Source: JACMLD01 sp044227095
GTDB taxonomy: Bacteria > Bacteroidota > Bacteroidia > Chitinophagales > Chitinophagaceae
Direction of reading: 5' to 3'
Length of the DNA: 64,000 bases
Assembly: GCA_044227095.1 (NCBI GenBank)
Contig: JBGAFV010000001.1
Span: 2,914,001-2,978,000 of the forward strand
The notes beneath the pieces were generated by a model, which did no database searches, had not been told where the DNA came from, and was given only the letters and a program-made list of their open reading frames with translations. Positions 42,732 through 50,879 of the stretch are shown piece after piece. Made by a program: the position numbers and the translations under genes. How positions within the stretch are numbered: the stretch's first letter is position 1; the number at the start of each line of letters is the position of its first letter.

Positions 42732-45239
42732 TTAGAAATTGTTTGCTTTTTCACGCCTTTGAAGTGCAATGCGCTTAATGGCTTGCTCCACATTGCCGCC
42801 CAGCTCATGAGCGAGCTGCATCACTTCCAGTTTTTCGGTTTCTTCGGTGGTGTATGCGAGGTATTCTTCGAGCGATACCTCTGTGGCATATACGGCGGAG
42901 TGCGTACCACCCAACCCAATCCAAACCTCTTTGTAAAGGCGGCTTGGGTCATTGTTCATGTTGATAGAAAGTACCTGCCCTTTCTCTTTGTCCGTAAGCC
43001 CCAGCATCGCTTGGATGTCATCAAACTTGTTCATGTACTTACGCTGGTCAAGCAGGATTTTGCAGTCGGAGTTATTGATGATACTTTCTTTCACAATGGG
43101 CGACTGGATGATGTCGTCCACTTCCTGCGTTACGACTATCGCCTCACCAAAAAACTTGCGGACAGTTTTGAACAAATACTTGATGTATTCCGCCATGCCT
43201 TCTTTCGCTATCGCCTTCCACGCTTCCTCAATCAGTATCAGCTTACGCACACCTTTGAGCCTGCGCATCTTGTTGATGAAAACCTCCATGATAATGATGG
43301 TGACAATGGGAAACAGTATCTTGTGGTCTTTTATCGCATCAATTTCAAACACGATAAAGCGTTTGGAAAGCAGGTCTAATTGCTTGTCGGAGTTCAGCAA
43401 GTAATCATATTCTCCGCCCTTGTAATAAGGTTCCAGCACGTTCAGGAAGTTGGCGAGGTCAAAGTCTTTTTCCCTTACCTGTTTTTCTTCGAGAACCTTG
43501 CGGTAGTCGCCTTTTACATACTCATAAAAACCATTGAACGAGGGATAAGCATCATCCTGTTTGATGTGTTCGATGTAACCCGAAACAGCATTGGACAACG
43601 CTACTTCTTCAGAACGTTTGGGCGGCTCATCGTCGCGTTTCCAAAGCGTGAGGATAAGCGTTTTAATACTTTCCCTTTTTTCAATATCAAACACGCCGTC
43701 ATCGGTATAAAAGGGATTGAACGCAATCGGGTTGTCCTCTGTGTAAGTGAAGTAAACGCCGTCTTCGCCTCTGGTCTTGCCCTTAATCAGTTCACACAAT
43801 CCCTGATACGAGTTACCTGTATCTACCAGCAGTACGTGTGCGCCCTGTTCATAATACTGACGTACCATGTGGTTAGTGAAAAAAGACTTACCCGAACCTG
43901 ATGGCCCCAAAATGAATTTGTTGCGGTTCGTGATGATGCCTTTTTTCATAGGCAAATCGGAAATATCCAAATGGATAGGTTTGCCCGTAAGCCTGTCTGC
44001 CATCTTGATACCAAAGGGCGATGGCGAGCTTTGGTAATTGGTTTCTTCGGTGAAGAAGCACAAAGCAGGTTCTATGAACGTATAAAAACTTTCTTCGCTC
44101 GGGAAGTCGCCCGCATTGCCCGGCATAGCTGCCCAATACAGCGTGGCAACGTCCACCGTGTTGTGGCGTGGCTTGCATTCCATCAAAGCCAGTGCGCTAC
44201 CTGTATCGTTCTTTAGCTGTTTGAGTTCGTTCGGCTCGTCCGACCATGCCATAATATTGAAGTGCGCACGGATAGAAGAAAGCCCGAAGCTGTGCGCTTC
44301 GTTCAGGTACTTTTCAATCCACTCTTTATTGATTTGGTTAGCCCTGCTGTATCTTGCCAGCGAGTGCATATTACGGGCAGACTTTTCAAACTTGCGCAGG
44401 TTCTCATCGCTGTTGTCCAAAAACAAATACTGGTTGTAGATGTGATTGCAAGAGAGCAGCAGACCCACCGGAGCAGCAAAGGACAAAAGGCAATCGCTTC
44501 TATCAGTAGATAATTTTTCATACCTCGTGTTTGCCGATACCGTTCCGGGCAAATCATCTGTATCTGAAAGTGTATGCAGGCACAGTCTTTTGTTACCAAT
44601 GCGTACATCCTCACTTCCCAAAGCGATGTCCTGCATGGGCGTTGCGGCTTCCCTTGACAGGGTAAAATATTGCTCTAACAAACCCTGCGTGTTGTCCGTA
44701 CCGATGATGTCATCTTCTGTAAGGCGTTCCAGCTTCACAAACCCGCTATCGTTCATAATACGCTCAAACTGCGCCACCGCTTCCATGAACCTGCGAACAG
44801 TTTCTTTGTCCCTTATTTCTTTCGGGATAAGCACCCCTTTGCAAAGCGATGAGAAGTTGCTTTGCATACGCATCCGGTCTTTGGTGGTCTTGGTAAGGAA
44901 CAGGTAACAGTAATGATTAAGAAAAGGGCGTTCGTTGAAATGCTGTTGGTAGGATTTCGCCAAAAAACTCAATCCGTCCTGTGCAATATCAGGTGCGTAA
45001 CTTTCTTTGATAAACCAATCCTGTTTGTGGATAATGGAGTAATCCGGCAAGGTCTTAATCGCCTTGTGCCATGCTGAATGGATAGCATCGTACTCCGGCG
45101 ATGCTACCGTGAACAGTTCCGGCAAGTGAACCCGAAAGCAGGCGGTAATGTCCGCATCTTTGCTAACGATGCAGTTTTGTTCCACCGACAATAAGGGAAA
45201 CTTGCTTTCCAACGTTGTGGCTTTTGCGGTGTTTCTCAT
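42732..45239 (-). CDS. traG: Conjugative transfer ATPase TraG (VirB4-like)
   Basis: An 835-residue cytoplasmic ATPase that powers pilus assembly and transfer. The N-terminal half is the VirB4-type CagE/TrbE domain. The ATPase domain has Walker A GPSGSGKS at 445-452, Walker B KLILIEEAWKA near 660 and a Gln-containing VVTQEVDD motif. The length is typical. Its ATG overlaps the stop of traF by four bases, so the two are translationally coupled. Confidence 0.93.
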   Translation of the reverse strand: MRNTAKATTLESKFPLLSVEQNCIVSKDADITACFRVHLPELFTVASPEYDAIHSAWHKAIKTLPDYSIIHKQDWFIKESYAPDIAQDGLSFLAKSYQQHFNERPFLNHYCYLFLTKTTKDRMRMQSNFSSLCKGVLIPKEIRDKETVRRFMEAVAQFERIMNDSGFVKLERLTEDDIIGTDNTQGLLEQYFTLSREAATPMQDIALGSEDVRIGNKRLCLHTLSDTDDLPGTVSANTRYEKLSTDRSDCLLSFAAPVGLLLSCNHIYNQYLFLDNSDENLRKFEKSARNMHSLARYSRANQINKEWIEKYLNEAHSFGLSSIRAHFNIMAWSDEPNELKQLKNDTGSALALMECKPRHNTVDVATLYWAAMPGNAGDFPSEESFYTFIEPALCFFTEETNYQSSPSPFGIKMADRLTGKPIHLDISDLPMKKGIITNRNKFILGPSGSGKSFFTNHMVRQYYEQGAHVLLVDTGNSYQGLCELIKGKTRGEDGVYFTYTEDNPIAFNPFYTDDGVFDIEKRESIKTLILTLWKRDDEPPKRSEEVALSNAVSGYIEHIKQDDAYPSFNGFYEYVKGDYRKVLEEKQVREKDFDLANFLNVLEPYYKGGEYDYLLNSDKQLDLLSKRFIVFEIDAIKDHKILFPIVTIIIMEVFINKMRRLKGVRKLILIEEAWKAIAKEGMAEYIKYLFKTVRKFFGEAIVVTQEVDDIIQSPIVKESIINNSDCKILLDQRKYMNKFDDIQAMLGLTDKEKGQVLSINMNNDPSRLYKEVWIGLGGTHSAVYATEVSLEEYLAYTTEETEKLEVMQLAHELGGNVEQAIKRIALQRREKANNF

Positions 45240-45568
45240 AGGGCATCGGATTTACGGGTGAACTTTACATAGCGGTGTACAGACTTGCGGCAGATGATAT
45301 ATTTCGGATGCCTTTTCTTTGCACCCAGCTTCATCAATCCGTGTTCACCGTACTTACCGTTTAATGCGAATGTTTGCCACACAATGAGCGATGCACCACC
45401 TGCGCCGATGAACAGGCACAGGTATGAGTTTGCACCTGCCATGTACATAATCATCACGAGGATGAGTACACCGAGCAAGCCGCCTGCGAAAATGAACAGG
45501 TACTGTGCTTTCAAACCTTTGAACTCAACTGTCCTGCCGATACCTTTGTTAATGTTGTAATTACTCAT
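45236..45568 (-). CDS. traF: Conjugative transfer protein TraF (DUF4133, VirB3-like)
   Basis: A 110-residue protein with two adjacent membrane spans (about residues 22-44 and 47-66) and a basic C-terminal tail. I take the ATG at 45568 (MSNYNINKGIGR, the typical TraF beginning); an upstream in-frame start adds 21 atypical residues. It likely works with TraG at the inner membrane. Confidence 0.87.
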   Translation of the reverse strand: MSNYNINKGIGRTVEFKGLKAQYLFIFAGGLLGVLILVMIMYMAGANSYLCLFIGAGGASLIVWQTFALNGKYGEHGLMKLGAKKRHPKYIICRKSVHRYVKFTRKSDAL

Positions 45569-45579
45569 AGGGCATCGGT

Positions 45580-45885
45580 TTACAGGAAGAATGAACGAAG
45601 AATGGTTGCAGCTACAATCAAGAAGATGCACGCACCGAACCAGCTTGCCGCCGTCTTCGAGGTGTCAGGGTCGCCACTGCTGAATTTGTTGTAAACTTTC
45701 ACACCTCCGATAAGCCCAACCACCGCCCCAATCGCATAAATCAGTTTGGTTGCAGGGTCGAAATAAGACGTTACCATTTGTGTGGCTTCCTGAATACCAG
45801 CCGAGCCGTTCCCTTGTGCAAACACACCAAATGCCGACAGCAGCGCAATGCCTGTCAGCAATACTTTTTTGCTTTGTTTTTCCAT
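45580..45885 (-). CDS. traE: Conjugative transfer protein TraE (DUF4134, pilin-like)
   Basis: A 101-residue protein with a cleavable signal (ending FGVFAQ) and two membrane spans (about 47-66, 80-98), the layout of a VirB2-type pilin. The conserved middle FDPATKLIYAIGAVVGLIGGVKVY is typical. It lies 11 bases before traF, and the 199-base gap to the gene upstream holds a CCCGC/GCGGG hairpin. Confidence 0.88.
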   Translation of the reverse strand: MEKQSKKVLLTGIALLSAFGVFAQGNGSAGIQEATQMVTSYFDPATKLIYAIGAVVGLIGGVKVYNKFSSGDPDTSKTAASWFGACIFLIVAATILRSFFL

Positions 45886-46084
45886 AATTTGAATGAATTA
45901 TTTTGTTACACTTTCCCGCCACTTGCGGGCTTTCGGGACAAAAGTGTCAGGAAAAACAAGGCGCAATAACGATGTGTCTTTCAGTGGAATTACTTGGCAG
46001 TGAGTGGCGTTATAACCTCGTTTCAGGGCATAAAAAAAAGCCAAAACAAAATCATTTTGACGTTCCATAAATTTGATTGACGTA

Positions 46085-46402
46085 CTACATTTTTCGCCCT
46101 TTTCGTTGTTGCGGTTTAGGTATTTCAGGCTTCACATTTGCAGCCTTTTCCGCACGCACTTTAACTACCCAGTCAATATAAGACTTTGCATCTTCCATGT
46201 TGTGCGGAAAGGATTTTCTACCTCCTGATAATTTGCTATCATCAAGACCAACGATATATCCATAGTTAGGAAATTCGTTTGAACGGTAAACAATAATGAG
46301 ATTGTTTATATCCTTTTCAGCAACGTTGTTTTTGTGGCTGGCGATTGTATATCCCCTGTATTCCTCGAATGTATAATCGAGGTCATTCTTTGATTTAATC
46401 AT
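46085..46402 (-). CDS. Small soluble protein between TraD and TraE
   Basis: A 105-residue protein with an alpha/beta pattern (DYTFEEYRGYTIASHKNN, LIIVYRSNEFPNYGYIVGLDD, MEDAKSYIDWVVKVRAEK). The tail is Pro/Lys-rich and ends QQRKGRKM, like another small tra-operon protein. It is probably cytoplasmic. No family is recognised. The gap on its far side separates it from traE by about 200 bases, so it may mark the end of a sub-transcript. Confidence 0.65.
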   Translation of the reverse strand: MIKSKNDLDYTFEEYRGYTIASHKNNVAEKDINNLIIVYRSNEFPNYGYIVGLDDSKLSGGRKSFPHNMEDAKSYIDWVVKVRAEKAANVKPEIPKPQQRKGRKM

Positions 46403-46469
46403 AGCTGCGATATTTTAAAATGAATGTTTCTCTTACCATGTTTAAAAAAAACAAAGGGAAGCTGTCCTA

Positions 46470-47108
46470 TCAGACAAACTCCCCAATGTCGAAACCCTCT
46501 ACACTACTTTTCCGCTCATCGGAAGAACTGAAATCCGCTCCGGCAGGGAGGCTTCTATCCAACAACTCCGCAATCTTTCGTGAAGCCCCTGCTATGGAGT
46601 TTTCGAGCAGACTAAACAATTCGGTTCCCTGCATTCGCTGAACTATATCCACCGCTTTTTGTTGAGAGGCAGCTTCCAGCACATCCTGCTGAAGCAATGC
46701 CCCCACGGTTGTCAGTTCCTCGTAGGTAACCCCTGTGGCAAACCCATTGTCGCTGTTCGGCAATCCCTGTTCTTCCCATTCCTCGTCCTCATTCTCAAAA
46801 TCGGAAACAGGCTCACTCCCAAAAACATCATCCAATTCCTCCGGCGGAATTTCCCTCGCAAAACCTGTTTCGTGGGTTTCTGTTTCAAAATTATCAGGTA
46901 TATCTTCCTGTTTTTCTTTTTGGCGTTGAGTGGCAGCAGTTGGCACGCTGTGTCGTTCTATGGGCTTTGGCTTACCCATGATTTCCGGTAACTCCCGATT
47001 GGTAGCAGGTTGCTGTTGTTTGTTTTTCACCACTTTTTTAATGATGATTTTGTCTTTTGCCAGCAGCACAATAACGATGAGCAAACAGATAACAATTATA
47101 ATTTCCAT
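46470..47108 (-). CDS. traD: Conjugative transfer protein TraD-like
   Basis: A 212-residue protein with an N-terminal membrane anchor (residues 1-16, MEIIIVICLLIVIVLL), then a basic segment (KDKIIIKKVVKNK), a long Pro/Glu-rich disordered region and a helical C-terminus (GVTYEELTTVGALLQQDVLE, IAELLDRSLPAGADF). It sits where TraD lies in Bacteroidota ICEs, after the DUF3408 gene. The family name is assigned by position and layout, so it is less certain than its neighbours. Confidence 0.72.
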   Translation of the reverse strand: MEIIIVICLLIVIVLLAKDKIIIKKVVKNKQQQPATNRELPEIMGKPKPIERHSVPTAATQRQKEKQEDIPDNFETETHETGFAREIPPEELDDVFGSEPVSDFENEDEEWEEQGLPNSDNGFATGVTYEELTTVGALLQQDVLEAASQQKAVDIVQRMQGTELFSLLENSIAGASRKIAELLDRSLPAGADFSSSDERKSSVEGFDIGEFV

Positions 47109-47110
47109 GA

Positions 47111-47524
47111 CTATAAAATAGGTTTATACTTTTCATTAAAACTCTTGGTAATGTCTTCGCCAAATTCCTGAAAATGGTATTCCAGCAGGTTGTCGAGATA
47201 GGCGTATATTGTTATCTTATCCTCACCGATGACCTGCACGATACGGGTCAGCTTTTCGTGAAAATCGGAACGTATATACACCGACTTCCCGTAGCGGGCA
47301 TTCGTTTCCGCTCTTTTGAAAAACAGCTTTTCATAATCTGCTTCGCTGGCTTTTTTAGAACGGGTCTTTTCTCTGCTCACGGGCTTGTCCGGCTCTTTCT
47401 CCGGTTCCTGTTTTTGGGGCGGTTCAGGCGTTACATTCAAACCGTCTTTTTTTACACCATCGGCGATAATGTTCATCAAAAATTCTTCGTCTATCTCCGG
47501 TTGGTTTTTCTTTTTATTTTCCAT
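47111..47524 (-). CDS. traB: Conjugative transfer protein TraB-like (DUF3408)
   Basis: A 137-residue protein with a charged, disordered N-terminal half (KQEPEKEPDKPVSREKTRSKK) and a conserved C-terminal domain (KSVYIRSDFHEKLTRIVQVI, IYAYLDNLLEYHFQEFGEDI) that looks like a ribbon-helix-helix. DUF3408 proteins lie next to the ParA-like TraA in these elements and may be its DNA-binding partner. It starts six bases before the traA stop. Confidence 0.83.
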   Translation of the reverse strand: MENKKKNQPEIDEEFLMNIIADGVKKDGLNVTPEPPQKQEPEKEPDKPVSREKTRSKKASEADYEKLFFKRAETNARYGKSVYIRSDFHEKLTRIVQVIGEDKITIYAYLDNLLEYHFQEFGEDITKSFNEKYKPIL

Positions 47525-47529
47525 AGGGC

Positions 47530-48297
47530 TTACAGTTTCACGGTTCTTAAAAACTCATCCATAAACAAGTCCAGTCGGCAGGCATTCATCAATCGTTCAT
47601 CGGCAGGAAGCAAGGTGGAACGGAAGACCGTTTTTGCATCGGCTTCGCCTTCTTTGCGAAAACGCTTGCTATCCGTGATACGGGTGCGCATAAGGTGAAT
47701 GCCTAAGCTGTTGATTAAGTCCTCATAAACGCTGTACAATGCGGTTTTCTCCCTGCCGTCCACTTGGTTCCAAAACAGGTTAATGCTTTGAATAGCCGTT
47801 GCGCCCTGCTTCCTTACCACATCGTTGAGGACTTGTGTAAAAATCAATGTGCTTTCCATCACTACACGGTCGGCAATGATTGGTGTAAAGATGTGGTGCA
47901 TCCCAGCCAGCGTTTTCAATATCCCTGCGGAATTAACCGTACCGGGCAGGTCGAAGAAAACCACGTCCACAGCAACGGTAGTCGATTGCAGGAATTGCTC
48001 TACTTTATCCAGTACACCGTCTGCCCGATGCTGCATAACGGGATAGGCTTTTTTGTTGATACTTGTAAATTGCTTATGAGCCAGTTTTTTGTACACCTCA
48101 TTACCCATAATGCTGCTCATATCTCTTGCCCTCATCTGCATAAGGCTGTGTTGCGGAAAGTCGCAGTCGAAGACGGCAACATTATAGCCCAGCCGATAAT
48201 GAAGAAGACTTGCTACCAGCGTGGTGAAAGTGCTTTTTCCTACACCTCCTTTTTGAGAGGAAAAGGCGATAAACAATGGTTGTTTCTTTGTGTCCAT
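47530..48297 (-). CDS. traA: ParA-family ATPase TraA
   Basis: A 255-residue P-loop ATPase with the deviant Walker A KGGVGKS at about residues 15-21, a VVFFDLPGT Walker B-like strand and the usual Minsoo/ParA layout. I take the ATG at 48297 (MDTKKQPLF), two codons inside a possible earlier one. First gene of the leftward tra operon. In these elements TraA pairs with a DUF3408 protein; it may segregate or position the excised circle or act on transfer gene expression. Confidence 0.9.
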   Translation of the reverse strand: MDTKKQPLFIAFSSQKGGVGKSTFTTLVASLLHYRLGYNVAVFDCDFPQHSLMQMRARDMSSIMGNEVYKKLAHKQFTSINKKAYPVMQHRADGVLDKVEQFLQSTTVAVDVVFFDLPGTVNSAGILKTLAGMHHIFTPIIADRVVMESTLIFTQVLNDVVRKQGATAIQSINLFWNQVDGREKTALYSVYEDLINSLGIHLMRTRITDSKRFRKEGEADAKTVFRSTLLPADERLMNACRLDLFMDEFLRTVKL

Positions 48298-48303
48298 GTG
48301 CAT

Positions 48304-48640
48304 AACTGTTTTTAATTATCTACTTATCTATTTATACATCGCTATACCTGTATAGCTGTTTATTCATTTATGTGCAATGGTGCAAAAGCACATTCGCACA
48401 TTGTTATTTACAGGTTGTTGTATGCGGATATTTTTAACTGTATTGCGATAAATGCAATTGCACTTTTTTACTTGTGTATCTGCATGATTGCTTATTGCAT
48501 TTTATACACGCTTGCCCACTTGCATACAACATTATTTACCTGATTGCCTGCCTGTGTATTTGCGTAGCTACGCAGCTACGTTGTTACATACTTACACAGG
48601 CAATCGCAAATGCCTACACAAAGAAATGCAGGGACATACC
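48304..48640. promoter_or_regulatory. Palindrome-rich control region upstream of traA
   Basis: Perfect palindromes occur at 48341-48356 (GCTATAC/GTATAGC), 48380-48391 (GTGC/GCAC) and a nested pair at 48549-48602: outer arms TGCCTGTGTA/TACACAGGCA and inner arms CGTAGCT/AGCTACG (48563-48580). No ORF is credible. It lies between the divergent tra and mob genes, so it probably holds their promoters and binding sites for TraA, its partner or a host factor. Confidence 0.6.
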
Positions 48641-48815
48641 TGCTTTAGTAAACCTGTCCTGTATTGGCGTTCTGTGGCAGGGTTTGGCAGTGTGCTATAC
48701 TGCAATGCTTCGGGAAAGCTGCGCTTATTTTGTATCGGCTTCAATACAAAGAGTGAATGGAGAAATCATTTCAGATAAAAGGCAACAGGTGGAACGGCTA
48801 CAAGCCGTTTTTTTC
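48640..48815 (+). ncRNA. Possible small RNA ending in a strong terminator
   Basis: A hairpin TTTGTAT/ATACAAA (48729-48735, 48744-48750) precedes a perfect terminator (48793-48815) with no credible protein gene in front of either. The 5' end and promoter are not identified. Confidence 0.35.
48793..48815 (+). terminator. Intrinsic terminator upstream of the oriT region
   Basis: Perfect 7-base stem AACGGCT/AGCCGTT (48793-48799, 48803-48809) with a three-base loop, followed by at least five Ts. Confidence 0.75.
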
Positions 48816-48828
48816 TGCTTTATCTAAT

Positions 48829-48960
48829 CCGTCCCGCAGGGCGGATTTTCCTTTCACCGGAAAGGAGCAAGTTATGTTTTTAGCTGCTCGAAATACTTTC
48901 CGCAGCTAAAAACAACTTGCCCTTAGCAGGGGGCTGGAAAACGCACTCCGAAGTCGTGGT
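48829..48960. other. Candidate origin of transfer (oriT)
   Basis: Three adjacent hairpins lie directly before the relaxosome gene: 48829-48844 (6 pairs, CGCA loop), 48849-48866 (TCCTTTC/GAAAGGA, 7 perfect pairs) and 48867-48920 (GCAAGTT...TAGCTGC with GCAGCTA...AACTTGC, about 19 pairs with a two-base bulge). A unique CGCACTCCGAAGTCGTGG follows. Closely packed inverted repeats next to mobA are typical of oriT; the nic site cannot be given. Confidence 0.6.
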
Positions 48961-48986
48961 TTATGATAATTATAATGGATTGAGAT

Positions 48987-49424
48987 ATGGAAGACAGCAA
49001 AAGAAATCAAATAAGCAAGGTGGGTCGCAAGCCTAAAAATGACCCGGCGACACACCGCTATTCGATTAGCTTAAACGACACGGAAAATGCGCAATTCCTG
49101 ACGTTGTTTGAGCAATCGGGTATGAAAGTAATGGCACATTTTATTACCGCCTGTATCTTTCAGAAAACTATAAAGACCGTAAAAATTGATATGGATGCTG
49201 TGGATTTTCATACAAGGCTTACCAATTTTTACAGCCAGTTCAGAGCCGTTGGCGTGAACTATAATCAAATCGTGAAAATATTATACCGCAATTTCTCGGA
49301 GAAAAAAGCATCGGCTTATCTCTTTAAGTTGGAAAAACAGACCGCAGAAATGGCTGCCCTGTGTCGCAAAGTGATTGAATTAACCGCAGAGTTTGAAAAG
49401 GAACACCTGCAAAAAGACAGATAA
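48987..49424 (+). CDS. mobA: Relaxosome accessory protein MobA
   Basis: A 145-residue DNA-binding protein of the plasmid mobilization relaxosome family. The N-terminus is basic (KVGRKPKNDPATHRYSISLN, ribbon-helix-helix-like). The C-terminal half is helical, with the family element FRAVGVNYNQIVKILYRNFSEKKA. It binds oriT and loads the relaxase. Its stop lies two bases before the mobB start, so the two are coupled. Confidence 0.88.
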   Translation: MEDSKRNQISKVGRKPKNDPATHRYSISLNDTENAQFLTLFEQSGMKVMAHFITACIFQKTIKTVKIDMDAVDFHTRLTNFYSQFRAVGVNYNQIVKILYRNFSEKKASAYLFKLEKQTAEMAALCRKVIELTAEFEKEHLQKDR

Positions 49425-49425
49425 C

Positions 49426-50724
49426 ATGATAGCGAAAATTGGTAAAGGTGAGAATTTGTACGGCGCAATTTCCTATAATCAGAAAAAGATTGACAGCGAA
49501 AACGGACAGGTTTTGTTATTGAACAAGATACCCGAAACACTGGATAATACCTATTCAGCTAATTATCTGCACCAGTGTTTTGAACCTTATTTGTCTGCCA
49601 ATATCAGAACAGAAAAACCTGTTCGGCATATATCACTAAACCCTGACCCAAAGGACAAGGTGAGCGATGCGCAGTTTATGGAAATGGCACAGGAATATAT
49701 GGAGCGTATGGGATATGGCAAGCAGCCCTATATTGTATATAAGCATACCGATACCAGCCGTACCCATATCCATATCGTAACGGTTTGTGTAGGCATAGAC
49801 GGTAAGAAGATAAGCGACAGCTACGACCACCCGCAATCAATGGCAATTTGCAGGGATTTGGAACAGAAGTACAATTTGATACCCGCCACCGAAAAGCAGC
49901 GCACCGGAAACGAGCAGGCATTCCGTCCGCTGGATTACAGAGCCGGGGACATTAAGAGCCAAATTGCATCGGTGGTAAGATACCTGCCGAAGTATTACCA
50001 ATATCAAAGCATCGGGGCTTACAATGCCTTGCTTTCCCTGTTCAATATTACGGCAGAGGAAGTAAAGGGCGAACTGCACGGGCAACCCAAAAACGGGCTG
50101 TTATATTTTGCCCTGAATGAGCAGGGAGAAAAAGCCAGCAATCCTTTTAAGGCATCACTATTCGGCAAACAAGCAGGATTGGAGGAATTGCAAAACCACT
50201 TTGCAGAAGCCAAGAAAAAAATGAAGACCGAGCCCGCAAGAGCTATCCTCAAAAACACCATTGAGGCAGCGATGCACACCGCCACCAATGAAGCCGATTT
50301 TAAAAAGCAACTGATTGAGCAGGGCATCAATACCGTAGTACGCCGCAATGACGAGGGGCGTATTTACGGGATAACTTTTGTTGACCACGAAAGCCGCACC
50401 GTTTGGAACGGTTCAGCTTTGGATAAAAACCTATCGGCGAATGTCTTTAATGATTGGTGGAAAGATGCAGCAGTGGACAGGCGCCAAACTATAGAACAAA
50501 ACAGCACCACCGATTTACCAGCAGCAGGCAAAAACAATGCTGATGAAAAAGAAGAAACGCACGGGCTTTTTGACTTCCTGAATAAAGAGCAGCCTACCGA
50601 TGATTTTGGATTGATAGACGGATTGGGCGGGTTGCTGCCGGAAGCGCAGGGCGAGGATTACGAGGAACAGGCGTTTGCCAACCGTATGAAGAAAAAGAAA
50701 AAAAGACGGGGAAGACAACGATAA
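49426..50724 (+). CDS. mobB: Relaxase MobB (MOBP-type nuclease)
   Basis: A 432-residue relaxase that nicks oriT and leads the strand into the recipient. The metal-binding histidines are H107, H114 and H116 in YKHTDTSRTHIHIV (the HxDxxxxHxHxV motif), and the N-terminal GKGENLYGAISYN carries the likely catalytic Tyr. I use the ATG at 49426; a start 11 codons upstream overlaps mobA. The C-terminus ends in a very basic tail of Lys and Arg (about residues 420-432), a likely type IV secretion signal. Confidence 0.92.
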   Translation: MIAKIGKGENLYGAISYNQKKIDSENGQVLLLNKIPETLDNTYSANYLHQCFEPYLSANIRTEKPVRHISLNPDPKDKVSDAQFMEMAQEYMERMGYGKQPYIVYKHTDTSRTHIHIVTVCVGIDGKKISDSYDHPQSMAICRDLEQKYNLIPATEKQRTGNEQAFRPLDYRAGDIKSQIASVVRYLPKYYQYQSIGAYNALLSLFNITAEEVKGELHGQPKNGLLYFALNEQGEKASNPFKASLFGKQAGLEELQNHFAEAKKKMKTEPARAILKNTIEAAMHTATNEADFKKQLIEQGINTVVRRNDEGRIYGITFVDHESRTVWNGSALDKNLSANVFNDWWKDAAVDRRQTIEQNSTTDLPAAGKNNADEKEETHGLFDFLNKEQPTDDFGLIDGLGGLLPEAQGEDYEEQAFANRMKKKKKRRGRQR

Positions 50725-50734
50725 GATATCCCTT

Positions 50735-50776
50735 AACCCACAAAGACCAGGATTAACATCTTGGTCTTTGTGGGTT
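50735..50776 (+). repeat. Long perfect inverted repeat between mobB and the coupling protein gene
   Basis: Arms of 15 bases (50735-50749 and 50762-50776) are perfectly complementary with a 12-base loop. No T tract follows the right arm, though the loop's other side is balanced. It starts 11 bases after the mobB stop. Confidence 0.8.
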
Positions 50777-50879
50777 TCACAATTAATGCCAAATAGTGCC
50801 ACTAAAAGCCATCTTACACCGCTTTCCATAAGCACATCCCCATAGCGGCTACACTTGCATCAAAACAAATTTTTGAACT

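Noticed and set aside
48474..48827. 117-codon frame between traA and mobA
   Set aside because: It runs through nested palindromes and the terminator, has unusual Cys-rich composition and no motif; structure explains the region better.
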